Position numbers and translations under genes: made by a program. From NCBI RefSeq assembly GCF_001590785.1, contig NZ_LTAO01000023.1, forward strand, positions 328,100 to 392,099: 64,000 bases of DNA. The letters run 5' to 3'. The notes beneath the pieces were generated by a model, which did no database searches, was not told the DNA's origin, and saw nothing but the letters and a program-made list of their open reading frames with translations. The stretch is from Alkalihalobacillus trypoxylicola (GTDB lineage Bacteria; Bacillota; Bacilli; Bacillales; Bacillaceae_D). Position 1 is the first letter of the stretch. Every line of letters starts with the position of its first letter. Positions 54,200 to 63,419 of the stretch are shown piece after piece.

Positions 54200-54214
54200 T
54201 TTTTTTCCTCTATT

Positions 54215-55096
54215 CTATTGTGAATTTTTTGGATCCATTGCATCTCTTATTCCATCACCGATAAAATTAATCGATAACACCACTATGACAATCATGATAC
54301 CTGGAGGCAGCCATAACCAAGGCCTATCTGCTAATATAGAAATAGATTGCGCTTCTGATAACATATTCCCCCAGCTTGCAGTTGGAGGCTGAACACCCAT
54401 TCCTAAAAAGCTTAGAGATGCCTCTGTTAATATAGCGAATGCAACTCCAAACGTTGCGTTTACTAGAATTGGTGCAATAGAATTAGGTAAAATATGATTA
54501 AATAATAACCTCCATTTTGAAAAACCTAATGCTATTCCACTTCTCACAAACTCACTATTTTTTAGGGAAAGAACATTTCCTCGTACAAGTCGTGCAACTC
54601 CTGGCCACCCTAAAATCCCTAATACTAATATAATATTCGAAAGATTAGGTCCTACAATACTGACTAAAACAAGAATGACCATTAAATAGGGGAAGGATAA
54701 AAAAACATCTGTAATTCTCATCACAAGCATATCGAGCCAGCCTCCAAAAAAACCGGCAAGTGCCCCTAATATCGTTCCGATAATAATATAAATAAAGACC
54801 GTGCCCACTCCGACAATTAAAGAAATCCTCGAAGCGTATAACAAGCGACTAAACACATCTCTTCCACTTTGATCGGTCCCCAACCAATGCTCACTACCTG
54901 GAGGTAAATAAGAGCTATAAATAGTAAAAGGGTGATGGGGTGCAATGAAAGGTGCAATAAGAGCGATTATAATAATAGCTAAAAAAGAAATGCAGCCTAC
55001 TAAAGCTAAACGGTGCCTCAAAAACCTTTTCAACATTGTACGGCGGTATGAATTCCCTTTTTCAACGCCTTTAGAAGGTAGCGATACTGTCTCCAT
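54215..55096 (-). CDS. Oligopeptide ABC permease, OppC/DppC type
   Basis: 293 residues with six TMs; the long basic N-terminal tail is usual for OppC. GTDQSGRDVFSRLLYASRISL is the family motif after TM1, and the EAA loop reads SEFVRSGIALGFSKWRLLFNHILPN. AAAGGAAA before ATG. It forms the channel with the OppB-type gene 15 bp upstream. Confidence 0.94.
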   Translation of the reverse strand: METVSLPSKGVEKGNSYRRTMLKRFLRHRLALVGCISFLAIIIIALIAPFIAPHHPFTIYSSYLPPGSEHWLGTDQSGRDVFSRLLYASRISLIVGVGTVFIYIIIGTILGALAGFFGGWLDMLVMRITDVFLSFPYLMVILVLVSIVGPNLSNIILVLGILGWPGVARLVRGNVLSLKNSEFVRSGIALGFSKWRLLFNHILPNSIAPILVNATFGVAFAILTEASLSFLGMGVQPPTASWGNMLSEAQSISILADRPWLWLPPGIMIVIVVLSINFIGDGIRDAMDPKNSQ

Positions 55097-55111
55097 TTGA
55101 TTTCCTTTCTT

Positions 55112-56062
55112 TTAATTGTATTTTATTCTCGGATCGACAACGGCATAAAGCATATCAGTTATGGTATTTACGGAAAGAACGACAACAGCAATTAAAAGAT
55201 TTAAGGCCATAAGCGTAGAGTAATCTCTCGACCCTATGGATTGAATCATCAGCTGTCCCATTCCCGGCCATTGAAATACTTGCTCTGTTATGACAGCCCC
55301 TCCAAACAGCACAGGAATATCTAACCCGATAATCGTTATGATTGGAATTAAGCCATTTCTTAAGGCATGCTTCACAATCACAACCCATTCGTGCAAGCCT
55401 TTCGCTCTAGCCGTTCTTAAATAATCCTGACCCAAAACCTCTAATATACTAGACCGCACATAACGAACCATGTTTCCTGCTATGGCTGTCCCTAAAACAG
55501 AGGCCGGTAAAATAATATGCTTCAGTAGTTCCCCAAAGCCTTGATTGGACCCTAAGCTATACATCCCTCCTGTAGGGAGTATTTGAAAAGTTAAAGCAAA
55601 AACGAATATTCCCATAATTCCTAAGAAAAAGTTAGGAATAGATACTCCTAAAAAAGAAAAAGATGTAAAGAAATAATCCATCCACGAATATTGCTTAACA
55701 GCACTAATGACCCCTATTGGAATAGCAATGCTATACGCAATAATGAGAGAAGCAAACATAAGCAAAAGGGTTGGACCAATCCGTTCAGCTACTACCTCAA
55801 TCACCGGTTGGTAACTGGCTAAGGAATACCCAAAATCAAATTGTATGATGGCCAAAAGCCAACGAAAATACTGTACCCAAAAAGGATCATTTAACCCCAT
55901 ACTCTCCATCCGCATATCAATATCGCCTTGAGACAAGGAAGGATTTATATACATCTCTGCTGGATTACCAGGGGCGAGATTAATGATAAAAAAATTAAAT
56001 ATCGTAATACCGAATAATACAGGAATCGCAATGAACAATCTCTTCATGACAAAGTGAGTCAT
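55112..56062 (-). CDS. Oligopeptide ABC permease, OppB/DppB type
   Basis: 316 residues with six TMs. N-terminal RLFIAIPVLFGITIFNFFIINLAPGNP and the EAA loop QDYLRTARAKGLHEWVVIVKHALRNGLIPIITIIG are diagnostic of OppB/DppB. Ends ADMLY-like before the stop (VVDPRIKY). GGGAGGTG upstream of ATG. It pairs with the OppC-type gene downstream. Confidence 0.94.
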   Translation of the reverse strand: MTHFVMKRLFIAIPVLFGITIFNFFIINLAPGNPAEMYINPSLSQGDIDMRMESMGLNDPFWVQYFRWLLAIIQFDFGYSLASYQPVIEVVAERIGPTLLLMFASLIIAYSIAIPIGVISAVKQYSWMDYFFTSFSFLGVSIPNFFLGIMGIFVFALTFQILPTGGMYSLGSNQGFGELLKHIILPASVLGTAIAGNMVRYVRSSILEVLGQDYLRTARAKGLHEWVVIVKHALRNGLIPIITIIGLDIPVLFGGAVITEQVFQWPGMGQLMIQSIGSRDYSTLMALNLLIAVVVLSVNTITDMLYAVVDPRIKYN

Positions 56063-56066
56063 ATTC

Positions 56067-57074
56067 TTAGGTCACCTCCCTCTCATCTAAGTTCAGTATT
56101 GGATAATGGCAAGCTGCTGATTGTCCCTCTGAGCAATTAACCAGCTCAGGCTGCTCTAGCTTACATTTCTCCTGAACATTTGGACACCTGCTCTGAAAGC
56201 TACAGCCTTTAGGTAAATGAATAGGATCTGGTAAATCGCCGTCAATCAGTGGGGGCGAGTCCTTCCGTTTACTAGGATGTGCAGGCGGATAAGAGTCTAA
56301 TAATGCTTTCGTGTAAGGATGGGATGGAGTGTTAAACACTTGCTCGGCCTTACCGATCTCAACGATTCTACCTAAATACATAACTGCTATACGATCGCTG
56401 ACATATTTAACTGCACCGAGGCCATGTCCAATGAAAATAAGCGTTAGATTAAATTGCTCCTTTAAATCTAGTAGTAAATTTAGAATTTGGGCTTGAACCG
56501 ACACATCGAGTGCAGACACTGGTTCATCACAAACGATCATGGAAGGATTTAGCGATAAAGCACGTGCAATTCCAATCCTTTGTCTCTGACCTCCGGAAAA
56601 CTCATGAGGGTATTTACGCTTGTGTTCACTATTTAAGCCTACTAGCTCCAAAAGCTCATCGACCCTCTTATCTAAGCCACCCTCTGGGCTCATTTTATGT
56701 ACATACATCGGCTCTTTCAAAGTTTCTCCAATAGGTTTTCTTGGATTTAAACTAGAATAAGGGTCTTGGAAAATAATCTGAAGCTGCTTACGCACATCAA
56801 ACATTTCCTTGGCATGAAGGCTCTCTATTTTTTTATTATTGAAAATCACTTCGCCACTTGTTGGTTTCTCAAGATTCGTTATTAATCTTCCTAATGTTGA
56901 TTTCCCACATCCTGATTCCCCAATAATTCCCAAGGTTTCCCCTTTTTTCACCTCTAAACTAACATCGCGAACAGCATGAACGACCTCTTTACTTTTAGAA
57001 AAAAGCTTCCTTTTCGCACCATAATTTTTAGATAAACCACTAAGCTTCAGTAGGATTTCTTGATGATTACCCAT
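56067..57074 (-). CDS. Oligopeptide ABC ATPase, OppF/DppF type
   Basis: 335 residues. Walker A GESGCGKST, Q-loop IIFQDPYSSLNPRKPIGE, signature FSGGQRQR, Walker B MIVCDEPVSALDV and switch His LIFIGHGLGAV. The C-terminal oligopeptide-ABC extension has GCSFQSRCPNVQEKC with its Cys pattern. It overlaps the OppD-type gene by 8 bp. Confidence 0.95.
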   Translation of the reverse strand: MGNHQEILLKLSGLSKNYGAKRKLFSKSKEVVHAVRDVSLEVKKGETLGIIGESGCGKSTLGRLITNLEKPTSGEVIFNNKKIESLHAKEMFDVRKQLQIIFQDPYSSLNPRKPIGETLKEPMYVHKMSPEGGLDKRVDELLELVGLNSEHKRKYPHEFSGGQRQRIGIARALSLNPSMIVCDEPVSALDVSVQAQILNLLLDLKEQFNLTLIFIGHGLGAVKYVSDRIAVMYLGRIVEIGKAEQVFNTPSHPYTKALLDSYPPAHPSKRKDSPPLIDGDLPDPIHLPKGCSFQSRCPNVQEKCKLEQPELVNCSEGQSAACHYPILNLDEREVT

Positions 57075-58068
57075 TTTCTAAGCTTCCTTCCTGAACATAT
57101 TCTTGATCATCAAGTAACCAACAACGAACTTGATGGCCAGTTGTATATTCTCTCAGCTGAGGTTGAATTTTACATTGTTCCATTGCATAAGGACAACGAT
57201 TTGAAAAGCTACACCCTTCCGGAAGCTTATCGATTGGAGGAACATTTCCTTTTATCGATTTCAATCTAGTCTTAGAGCTAGAATGAAGATGCGGGATGCA
57301 CTCCATCAGTCCCTTTGTGTATGGATGCTTTGGCCGATCAAATAATGAGTAAACATCCGTTGATTCCACCACTTCACCTGCATACATGACAATGACGCGG
57401 TCAGCCATTTCAGCAACAACATTCATATCATGAGTAATTAAAATAATTCCTGCTTCATACTCCTGCTTTAAATTTTTTAATAGATTAAGAATTTGGGCTT
57501 GAATCGTTACATCTAAGGCAGTAGTTGGCTCATCGGCAATCAATAGCTTAGGATTACAGGACAAAGCAATGGCTATCATTACTCTTTGTAACATTCCACC
57601 TGATAAGGCAGAAGGATACTCATCTAATATCGCTTCGGCCCTCGAAATTCCGACTTTTTTTAGCATCAAAACAGCATAATCTCTCGCCTTTTTTCCTCTC
57701 AGACCTAGATGTAATTTAATAGGCTCTAATAATTGATTACCAATTGTATAAACAGGATTTAAAGAGCTCATTGGCTCCTGAAATATCATTGAAATTTCTT
57801 TCCCCCTTAATAACCTTTTGTTTTTCGGAGAAAGCTTCATCAAATCTTGTCCATCAAAATGTATATCCCCTTTTGCCACTCTTCCATTTTTGGCAAGCAA
57901 GCCCAAAATAGATAATGAGGTCACACTTTTTCCAGACCCCGACTCTCCGACTATAGCAAGTGTTTCTCCCTTCTTCACATGAAAGCTTACATCTCTAACA
58001 GTCACAAGGTCTTTTTTATCCCTTTGGAAAACGGTTTGTAATGAATGGACCTCTAATAAGTTCCCCAC
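57067..58068 (-). CDS. Oligopeptide ABC ATPase, OppD/DppD type
   Basis: 333 residues, GTG start with GAGAGGAGG upstream. Walker A GESGSGKS, Q-loop MIFQEPMSSLNPVYTIG, signature LSGGMLQR, Walker B LLIADEPTTALDV, switch His ILITHDMNVVA. The C-terminal extension has GCSFSNRCPYAMEQC. It is first in the seven-gene importer/hydrolase operon, whose 350-bp upstream region contains a nested hairpin. Confidence 0.95.
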   Translation of the reverse strand: MGNLLEVHSLQTVFQRDKKDLVTVRDVSFHVKKGETLAIVGESGSGKSVTSLSILGLLAKNGRVAKGDIHFDGQDLMKLSPKNKRLLRGKEISMIFQEPMSSLNPVYTIGNQLLEPIKLHLGLRGKKARDYAVLMLKKVGISRAEAILDEYPSALSGGMLQRVMIAIALSCNPKLLIADEPTTALDVTIQAQILNLLKNLKQEYEAGIILITHDMNVVAEMADRVIVMYAGEVVESTDVYSLFDRPKHPYTKGLMECIPHLHSSSKTRLKSIKGNVPPIDKLPEGCSFSNRCPYAMEQCKIQPQLREYTTGHQVRCWLLDDQEYVQEGSLENG

Positions 58069-58156
58069 TTTGCTTGCCTCCTCTCAATTGTAACTAATAC
58101 TATATATCATATCGTATAAGTCGGTTTAATTAACTAAAGTTACTGAGTATAAGAGA

Positions 58157-58229
58157 AGAAGCCCTGTGATTGATGTTTGAGATACACACCATAAATAACA
58201 ATCACGAGACTAGTTTTAAAAAGGCTTCT
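58157..58229 (-). promoter_or_regulatory. Nested stem-loop upstream of the peptide transporter operon
   Basis: Outer arms AGAAGCC (58157-58163) and GGCTTCT (58223-58229) enclose inner arms GTGATTG (58166-58172) and CAATCAC (58199-58205). The structure lies about 90-160 bp before the oppD-type start, in a 349-bp gap without genes. No T-box, S-box or other known motif was seen in it. Confidence 0.4.
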
Positions 58230-58417
58230 AGCAATCTCATTCTCCTTTTAACAGACCTCAGTTACTGTTCAATATACTGAAAGTCATTTTACACATTCAC
58301 ACTATCTTCACTCATTTTTTGATAAAAAAATCAAATTCATACAAAACAAATAGAATCGATCAGATATTAGTCAGATAATATTTCAGAATTTTTTATTTGT
58401 CAATAACTGAATTTTTA

Positions 58418-59287
58418 TTATTTTGCTGTTTGCTGAGAAATATGAATGAACATTTTAGCGGCTGGTGATAGATGCCTCATGCGCTTATGAGCGATCCCTA
58501 CTTCTCGAATATATGAGCTAGACAATTTTTTTTGGACGAGTGGTTTTGGAGCATGAACTAATAAGGAGCTCGGTAAAATAGAAATACCTAAACCCTCGTT
58601 TACCATCGTTAATATGACTTGGTCTACTGCAATTTCGTAAACGATATTCGGCACGATTTGAGCATCTGATAAAATTTTTGAAACATCACGGTCCGTTTTT
58701 CGACTTGGCATAATCCATCTTTCGTTTTTTAACAAGCTCAATTGTAATTCAGATTTTTGGGTTAAAGGGTGATTAGATGACATGATACAAACTAGCTCGT
58801 CTGTAAAAACAGAATGGAATTCTAGTGTTTTAGTATTAGGCTTAGTAATAAACCCAAGATCAATCATATCTCGATCAATCCATTCCTCAATTTGATCATA
58901 GTCCCCTTCCATTAGTCGAATATCTAATTCTGGATGATGCTCTTCAAAATAAGCTAACACCTTAGGAAGCAATACTAAGGATACACTAGGTAAAGTACCA
59001 ATAATAATCGTGCCACCAATGACTTTCTTTAAGTTGGCTACCTCTGAATACAATTGCTCTTGTTGCTGTAGAATGTTTTGAATATATTGATAAACAACTT
59101 CTCCTTCATTCGTTAGCTTAATATTATTACGACTTCTGATAATAAGTGACAACCCTAAATCTTCCTCAAGTTTATTAATACTATGACTAATCGATGATTG
59201 AGTAAGATTTAATTTAAGCCCTGTTTCGGTGAAATTACCGGTCTCAATCAACGTATGAAATGCTAAATACTGTGAAATAGACATCAT
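58418..59287 (-). CDS. LysR-family transcriptional regulator
   Basis: 289 residues. N-terminal winged HTH: FHTLIETGNFTETGLKLNLTQSSISHSINKLEEDLGLSLIIR. The C-terminal co-inducer domain (about 90-289) contains GTIIIGTLPSVSLVLLPKVLAYFEEHHPELDIRL and GLGISILPSSLL. Two ATGs lie in tandem at 59287/59284 behind GGGGAG. It is divergent from the ATC hydrolase gene, with a perfect palindrome between, and downstream in the same direction lies the peptide importer. CysB/CysL-like control by a sulfur or thiazoline signal is plausible but not shown. Confidence 0.93.
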   Translation of the reverse strand: MMSISQYLAFHTLIETGNFTETGLKLNLTQSSISHSINKLEEDLGLSLIIRSRNNIKLTNEGEVVYQYIQNILQQQEQLYSEVANLKKVIGGTIIIGTLPSVSLVLLPKVLAYFEEHHPELDIRLMEGDYDQIEEWIDRDMIDLGFITKPNTKTLEFHSVFTDELVCIMSSNHPLTQKSELQLSLLKNERWIMPSRKTDRDVSKILSDAQIVPNIVYEIAVDQVILTMVNEGLGISILPSSLLVHAPKPLVQKKLSSSYIREVGIAHKRMRHLSPAAKMFIHISQQTAK

Positions 59288-59300
59288 AAACTCCCCTTAA

Positions 59301-59317
59301 TATGAATTTAATTCATA
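59301..59317. promoter_or_regulatory. LysR-type operator
   Basis: TATGAATTTAATTCATA is a perfect 17-bp palindrome, with the T-N11-A core that LysR regulators bind. It lies 14 bp upstream of the LysR gene and about 95 bp before the divergent ATC hydrolase gene. Confidence 0.65.
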
Positions 59318-59412
59318 ATAACTATCTATAATATTCATTTGATTTATTATAACATGAAACTTTATAATTAATTCCAAGTAAATCAATGAGCATTAGAAAG
59401 AGAGGCCATAAA

Positions 59413-60108
59413 ATGACACAAGAAAAATTAATCATGAAGGCCTTTTCCATGGATGTTATTACAGCCAAAATGTTTAATGAACTTCACCTTTCCATTACGA
59501 AAACCTTTAACACGCAGGGAAAGTCTTTAATTTTAAAGGGCTTAGAGCAATTCGGGATTAAAGATGCAGAAAGTATCGCAAAAAAAGCAACTGCTGAAGG
59601 TGAAAATCATTATTTTTATGATTACCTTCCAGCTCATATACAAGACATAGAACAGCATGCAGAGCTTACTCCTTTTGCTCGTTTTTCAAAATTGTTTGCT
59701 GAAATTACCAAACAAGTAGTCGATACGTTTGGAGAAGAAGGTGAACAAGTCGTAATGAAGGCTGTTGCAAACTTTGGAGAAAACCGTGGGAGAGGCATTG
59801 CCCAAAGAGCTTTTGCCAATGGCTTAGAAAACAGCGCAGAAAATTATTTAAGTAATTACGATATGGGTCGTAGTGATTTGTTTGAATATGAAACGATTCA
59901 AAAAGAAAATGAAATTGAACAAACCTTCACCAAGTGCCCTTTAGGACAGCAATGGGCAGATGATAACATGGGTAAATACGGTATTCTTTATTGCAGGATG
60001 ATCGATCCATCTATTGCAAAAGGTTATAATCCAAAATTTGAAGTGGAGCATGATCAATATGTTCTTAAAGAAGGACAATGTCATTTTCAATTCAAAATGA
60101 AAGAGTGA
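59413..60108 (+). CDS. L-2-amino-thiazoline-4-carboxylate (ATC) hydrolase family protein
   Basis: About 231 residues. KAFSMDVITAKMFNELHLSITKTF at the N-terminus, two copies of a helical motif ending EGENHYFYDYL / NGLENSAENYLSNYD, and the C-terminal cysteine pair around TKCPLGQQWAD and LYCRMIDPSIAKGYNP are features of the ATC-hydrolase-type family (PF14196-like). The founding enzyme opens ATC to N-carbamoyl-L-cysteine. ATG 59413 follows GAGAGG. The next gene, 6 bp on, is an N-carbamoyl-amino-acid hydrolase, which is the second step of that route and supports the call. Other family members may use other rings. Confidence 0.8.
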   Translation: MTQEKLIMKAFSMDVITAKMFNELHLSITKTFNTQGKSLILKGLEQFGIKDAESIAKKATAEGENHYFYDYLPAHIQDIEQHAELTPFARFSKLFAEITKQVVDTFGEEGEQVVMKAVANFGENRGRGIAQRAFANGLENSAENYLSNYDMGRSDLFEYETIQKENEIEQTFTKCPLGQQWADDNMGKYGILYCRMIDPSIAKGYNPKFEVEHDQYVLKEGQCHFQFKMKE

Positions 60109-60114
60109 GCGTAC

Positions 60115-61353
60115 ATGAATGATAATCATTCCTCTTTTGCTAAATCCCTTATCAATGAAGGGCGGTTGATGAATCACCTTGATGAATTAAGTCGAATTGG
60201 ACTAAACCCAAAAACAGGAGGAATTAATCGTTTTTCTTTTACAAAAGAAGAAGAAGAGGCCAACTCTCTAATTAAGAAATACATGGAAGAGGCTGGGATG
60301 ACTGTCTCTATTGACGGAATTGGAAATGTTATTGGAAGCTATGGTCAAGGAGATGAGGTTATCATGCTTGGGTCTCATATTGATACCGTTCCAGAAGGCG
60401 GGAAATACGATGGAGCTCTCGGTGTTATCACGGCTATTGAAATTGTCCACTCTCTTCACGAACAGCAGATTACCCCTAGCGTAAGAATTGAAGTCGTTTC
60501 TTTTAAAGATGAAGAAGGAACTCGATTCGGTTTTGGTCTTATTGGCAGTAAGGCAATGGCTGGCTTATTGACTGACGAGCAATTAAATAATTTTGACGAA
60601 AAGGGAAACAGCATAAAAAGCATGCTTCCAAATCACGCTTTTCCACTCAATAAATGGAAAAGAACTAATATTAAAGCTTACCTAGAAATGCATATTGAAC
60701 AAGGTCGTGTACTAGAAAATCAACATTTACCAGTTGGTGTTGTAACGGGTATCGCTGCACCAATTTGGCAGGAAATTACCTTAAATGGAAGAAGCGAGCA
60801 TGCCGGAGCTACCCCTATGAATGTTCGCAGTGATGCTTTAACAGCTGCTGCTGAAATGATATTAAAGGTAGAAGAGCTTTTAAATAAATCAGATTCAGCT
60901 GCAGTTGGAACGGTTGGGAAGCTGCATGTCACTCCAAATGGCGTTAATGTGATACCAGGCCAAGTGACATTCAGCATTGATTTACGCGACATTGACGAAG
61001 AACAACTAGAGCTTTTAAATGGACATATACTTGAGGAATTAAATAAAATCGCCACTAAAAGAGAAATATCCTTCTCCTCTAAGCTTTTACAACGAGTGAC
61101 TCCTGTTAAAACCGATTATTATTTACAGAAGCTTTTGGAGAGTAGTATTAAAAAACATCATATTGAGCCTTTTTCTTTAATAAGTGGGGCAGGTCACGAT
61201 GCCATGAACATCGCCCAAATTGCACCTGTCGTTATGCTATTCGTCCGTTCAAAGGACGGTATAAGCCATAACCCACTTGAATATAGCTCACGAGAAGATA
61301 TTCTTACGGCTACCCATGTTCTTTATGACACCGTTCTTGAATTAATCAATTAA
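60115..61353 (+). CDS. N-carbamoyl-L-amino-acid hydrolase (M20 family amidase)
   Basis: 412 residues. Metal ligands by motif: GSHIDTVPEGGKYDGALGV, KDEEGTRFGFGLIGS, EMHIEQGRVLE and, near the end, SGAGHDAMNIAQ. A dimerisation domain sits at about 205-320. This is the hydantoinase/carbamoylase branch of M20, which removes the carbamoyl group as CO2 and ammonia. Following the ATC hydrolase it would convert N-carbamoyl-L-cysteine to L-cysteine. Ureidoglycolate or beta-ureidopropionate activity would be alternatives if the neighbour were different. Confidence 0.9.
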   Translation: MNDNHSSFAKSLINEGRLMNHLDELSRIGLNPKTGGINRFSFTKEEEEANSLIKKYMEEAGMTVSIDGIGNVIGSYGQGDEVIMLGSHIDTVPEGGKYDGALGVITAIEIVHSLHEQQITPSVRIEVVSFKDEEGTRFGFGLIGSKAMAGLLTDEQLNNFDEKGNSIKSMLPNHAFPLNKWKRTNIKAYLEMHIEQGRVLENQHLPVGVVTGIAAPIWQEITLNGRSEHAGATPMNVRSDALTAAAEMILKVEELLNKSDSAAVGTVGKLHVTPNGVNVIPGQVTFSIDLRDIDEEQLELLNGHILEELNKIATKREISFSSKLLQRVTPVKTDYYLQKLLESSIKKHHIEPFSLISGAGHDAMNIAQIAPVVMLFVRSKDGISHNPLEYSSREDILTATHVLYDTVLELIN

Positions 61354-61547
61354 TATGAATACAAAAGAACTTTTTTTAATCTAAAATTATTTAAACAATA
61401 TCTTGTAATATATATCCCCTTTAGTTACCTTAGCCTTACTTTCCCTTTGAAACTGCCGATAAATAACTGGTGTGTTTTTTGGTGAAACGCTAAGATTAGA
61501 AGAGAGAGTTTTACGATAAAATTCTATTTCTAAAGGAGAGTTCAAGG

Positions 61548-62483
61548 ATGACACAACCAATACAAACGCCATCAGCACCATTATTCAGAGACCCCATTTT
61601 TGACGGAGCAGCAGATCCCACTCTTATATGGAACACCGTTGAAAAGCAGTGGTGGATCATCTATACGAACCGCCGTGCCAACATTAAGTGTGAAGGAGTA
61701 TCCTGGGTTCATGGAACCGATTTAGGAATTGCCTCTTCATCCGACCATGGTCAAACTTGGACTTATCGCGGAACTATTGAAGGGTTGGATTTTGAACGAG
61801 GTAGAAATACCTTTTGGGCTCCAGAGGTTTTTTACCATAATGGACTTTATCATATGTATGTAAGCTATATCCAAGGAGTACCTAATCAATGGAGTGGACA
61901 CAAGCGCCAAATTGTCCATTATACAAGTGGAAATTTATGGGACTGGAGCTTTCAATCAATATTAAAGTTAAGCAGTGAATTTGTGATAGATGCGTGTGTG
62001 CACCCTTTAGAAAACGGGAAATTTCGAATGTGGTATAAAGATGAAAAACATCACTCTCACACTTATGCAGCCGATAGTAACGATTTGTACGATTGGGAAG
62101 TCGTTGGACCTGTTATTACGGACTTTCCACACGAAGGTGCAAATGTATTTCGTTTTGAGGGTTCCTATTGGATGGTAGTAGATAAATGGGCCGGACAAGC
62201 AGTCTACCAATCTAATGATTTAGAGACATGGACCTATAACAACTCGGTATTTGCTGATGTAGGAATGCGAGAAGATGATCAAACGATTGGACTACATGCA
62301 GATGTTCATATTAGTGACGATGCGGCCTATATCATTTACTTTACTCACCCACAAAGGTCAGAAGAAGTTGATCCACAATCTTATGAATCAAAACGAACCT
62401 CTATCCAAGTAGCCAAGCTAGAAATGAAGGACCATCTATTAATTTGTAATCGAAATAAGCCATTTTCCTTTTATTTAACATAA
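61548..62483 (+). CDS. GH43/GH117-like five-bladed propeller protein
   Basis: 311 residues, no signal peptide. AADPTLIWN with Asp23 fits the catalytic base at the start of blade 1. RGRNTFWAPEVFYHNGLYHMYVSYI and EGANVFRFEGSYWMVVDKW are propeller motifs of GH43-like enzymes. SEFVIDACVHPLENGKFRMWYKDE may contain the second acid. CAZy family and sugar cannot be fixed by eye. AAAGGAGAG precedes ATG. It is a single gene after the carbamoylase, with no terminator visible between, and is followed by an E-type repeat. Confidence 0.75.
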   Translation: MTQPIQTPSAPLFRDPIFDGAADPTLIWNTVEKQWWIIYTNRRANIKCEGVSWVHGTDLGIASSSDHGQTWTYRGTIEGLDFERGRNTFWAPEVFYHNGLYHMYVSYIQGVPNQWSGHKRQIVHYTSGNLWDWSFQSILKLSSEFVIDACVHPLENGKFRMWYKDEKHHSHTYAADSNDLYDWEVVGPVITDFPHEGANVFRFEGSYWMVVDKWAGQAVYQSNDLETWTYNNSVFADVGMREDDQTIGLHADVHISDDAAYIIYFTHPQRSEEVDPQSYESKRTSIQVAKLEMKDHLLICNRNKPFSFYLT

Positions 62484-62499
62484 AAAAAGTGAAAGTTTC

Positions 62500-62612
62500 A
62501 CTAGGACAAAGCTGATTTTTAAATCATCCCATATGAAATTTTAACTGCTGGTATGGAATAGGCTTACACACGAACAGGCCCTTTCTTCTTTTAATAAGAA
62601 GGGGGCCTGTCG
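62500..62612 (+). repeat. Partial E-family-like element, copy 3
   Basis: CTAGGACAAAGCTGATTTTT and AAATCATCCC resemble the 5' end of repeats E1 and E2. It begins about 17 bp past the GH43-like gene in the same orientation. A different hairpin follows, ACAGGCCC/GGGCCTGT (62574-62611), without a T run. The rest of the E element is absent. Confidence 0.45.
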
Positions 62613-62716
62613 CATTTAAAGAGGCTCTATGTGATAACGTGAAGTTTAGAACCTTGTTTAATCAAAAAGGTGAAAACCATATTAATTTAATGACTTTGAC
62701 TTTTCTCTTGCACACT

Positions 62717-63136
62717 TTATAAGGCTACTTTTAGCTCTAATACACTTCCCTTTTGAAAGCTTGCTAGCTTAGAAACGAATACATCTAATCTATCGAATTC
62801 CGTTGTTAGATAGAAATTAGCTTGCAGTTTTTCCGGTACTTCAAGTTTATTGTCTGCACTTACTTCTATCCCAATAACTCCTACCTTGTTCTGTAAAAAG
62901 AAACGTAAAGAAAGGAGAGGAGTGTCTTCTGTAAATTCTAGTCTCCAAATAAATTCTTCTTTACCGAATGATTCAATAAAATCCTTCACTCCATCTATTA
63001 GTTTCGAAATTTCACTCTCATCTAAATAAGAATCCATGATAATACTACTGTTCTGACCAACAATATTGAAGTTGGCTTCAAAAAAACGCTCATCTTCCCA
63101 TGTTTTTTTTAATGCAAATAAAGACTCCATCATCAT
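62717..63136 (-). CDS. Hypothetical protein, about 139 residues
   Basis: Soluble, acidic, mixed alpha/beta. DSYLDESEISKLIDGVKDFIESFGKEEFIWRLEFTEDTPLLSLRF is the clearest patterned part, with alternating strands as in WapI/immunity-like small proteins, but no family is recognised with confidence. Three tandem ATGs stand at 63136, 63133 and 63130 behind GGAAGGAAG; the last gives the best spacing. It stands alone between the GH43-like gene and the repeat cluster. Confidence 0.65.
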   Translation of the reverse strand: MMMESLFALKKTWEDERFFEANFNIVGQNSSIIMDSYLDESEISKLIDGVKDFIESFGKEEFIWRLEFTEDTPLLSLRFFLQNKVGVIGIEVSADNKLEVPEKLQANFYLTTEFDRLDVFVSKLASFQKGSVLELKVAL

Positions 63137-63223
63137 CTTCCTTCCAAATTCAATCCTATTATATTTTATCGTATAAAAAGATAAATTTGTTTATTTGAAT
63201 CATTTTCATCCTTCCTATCTTCT

Positions 63224-63378
63224 AATGAAAACGGGACGATTTGGTTTTTGATTTTCACTTTAGGTAGATGCTTTCCCAAGGGCTTGTCTTCAGCTAACTC
63301 TGACTACGCTGAGCTTCGTCAGAGTGGATCTTCAGACTGCGCTCTTCCTTTAGGAGTCACTACCTACCGTTTCAATCA
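63224..63378 (+). repeat. Dispersed structured repeat, copy C
   Basis: AATGAAAAC start, TAGGTAG/CTACCTA arms, CCCAAGGG, the hairpin ACTCTGAC/GTCAGAGT, and the ACCGTTTCAATCA end. Same orientation as A and B. It is almost identical to copy D, which follows within 45 bp. Confidence 0.85.
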
Positions 63379-63419
63379 TCGAGTTAATTCAGAAACATTC
63401 GTCTTTTAATAAAGACCGA

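Noticed and set aside
58157-58229. T-box before the peptide importer
   Set aside because: No GGTGGNACC core and no terminator with T run next to the structure.
60720-61055. Minus-strand open frame of 111 codons inside the carbamoylase gene
   Set aside because: Antisense to a gene with clear metal-site motifs; no ribosome site or family resemblance.
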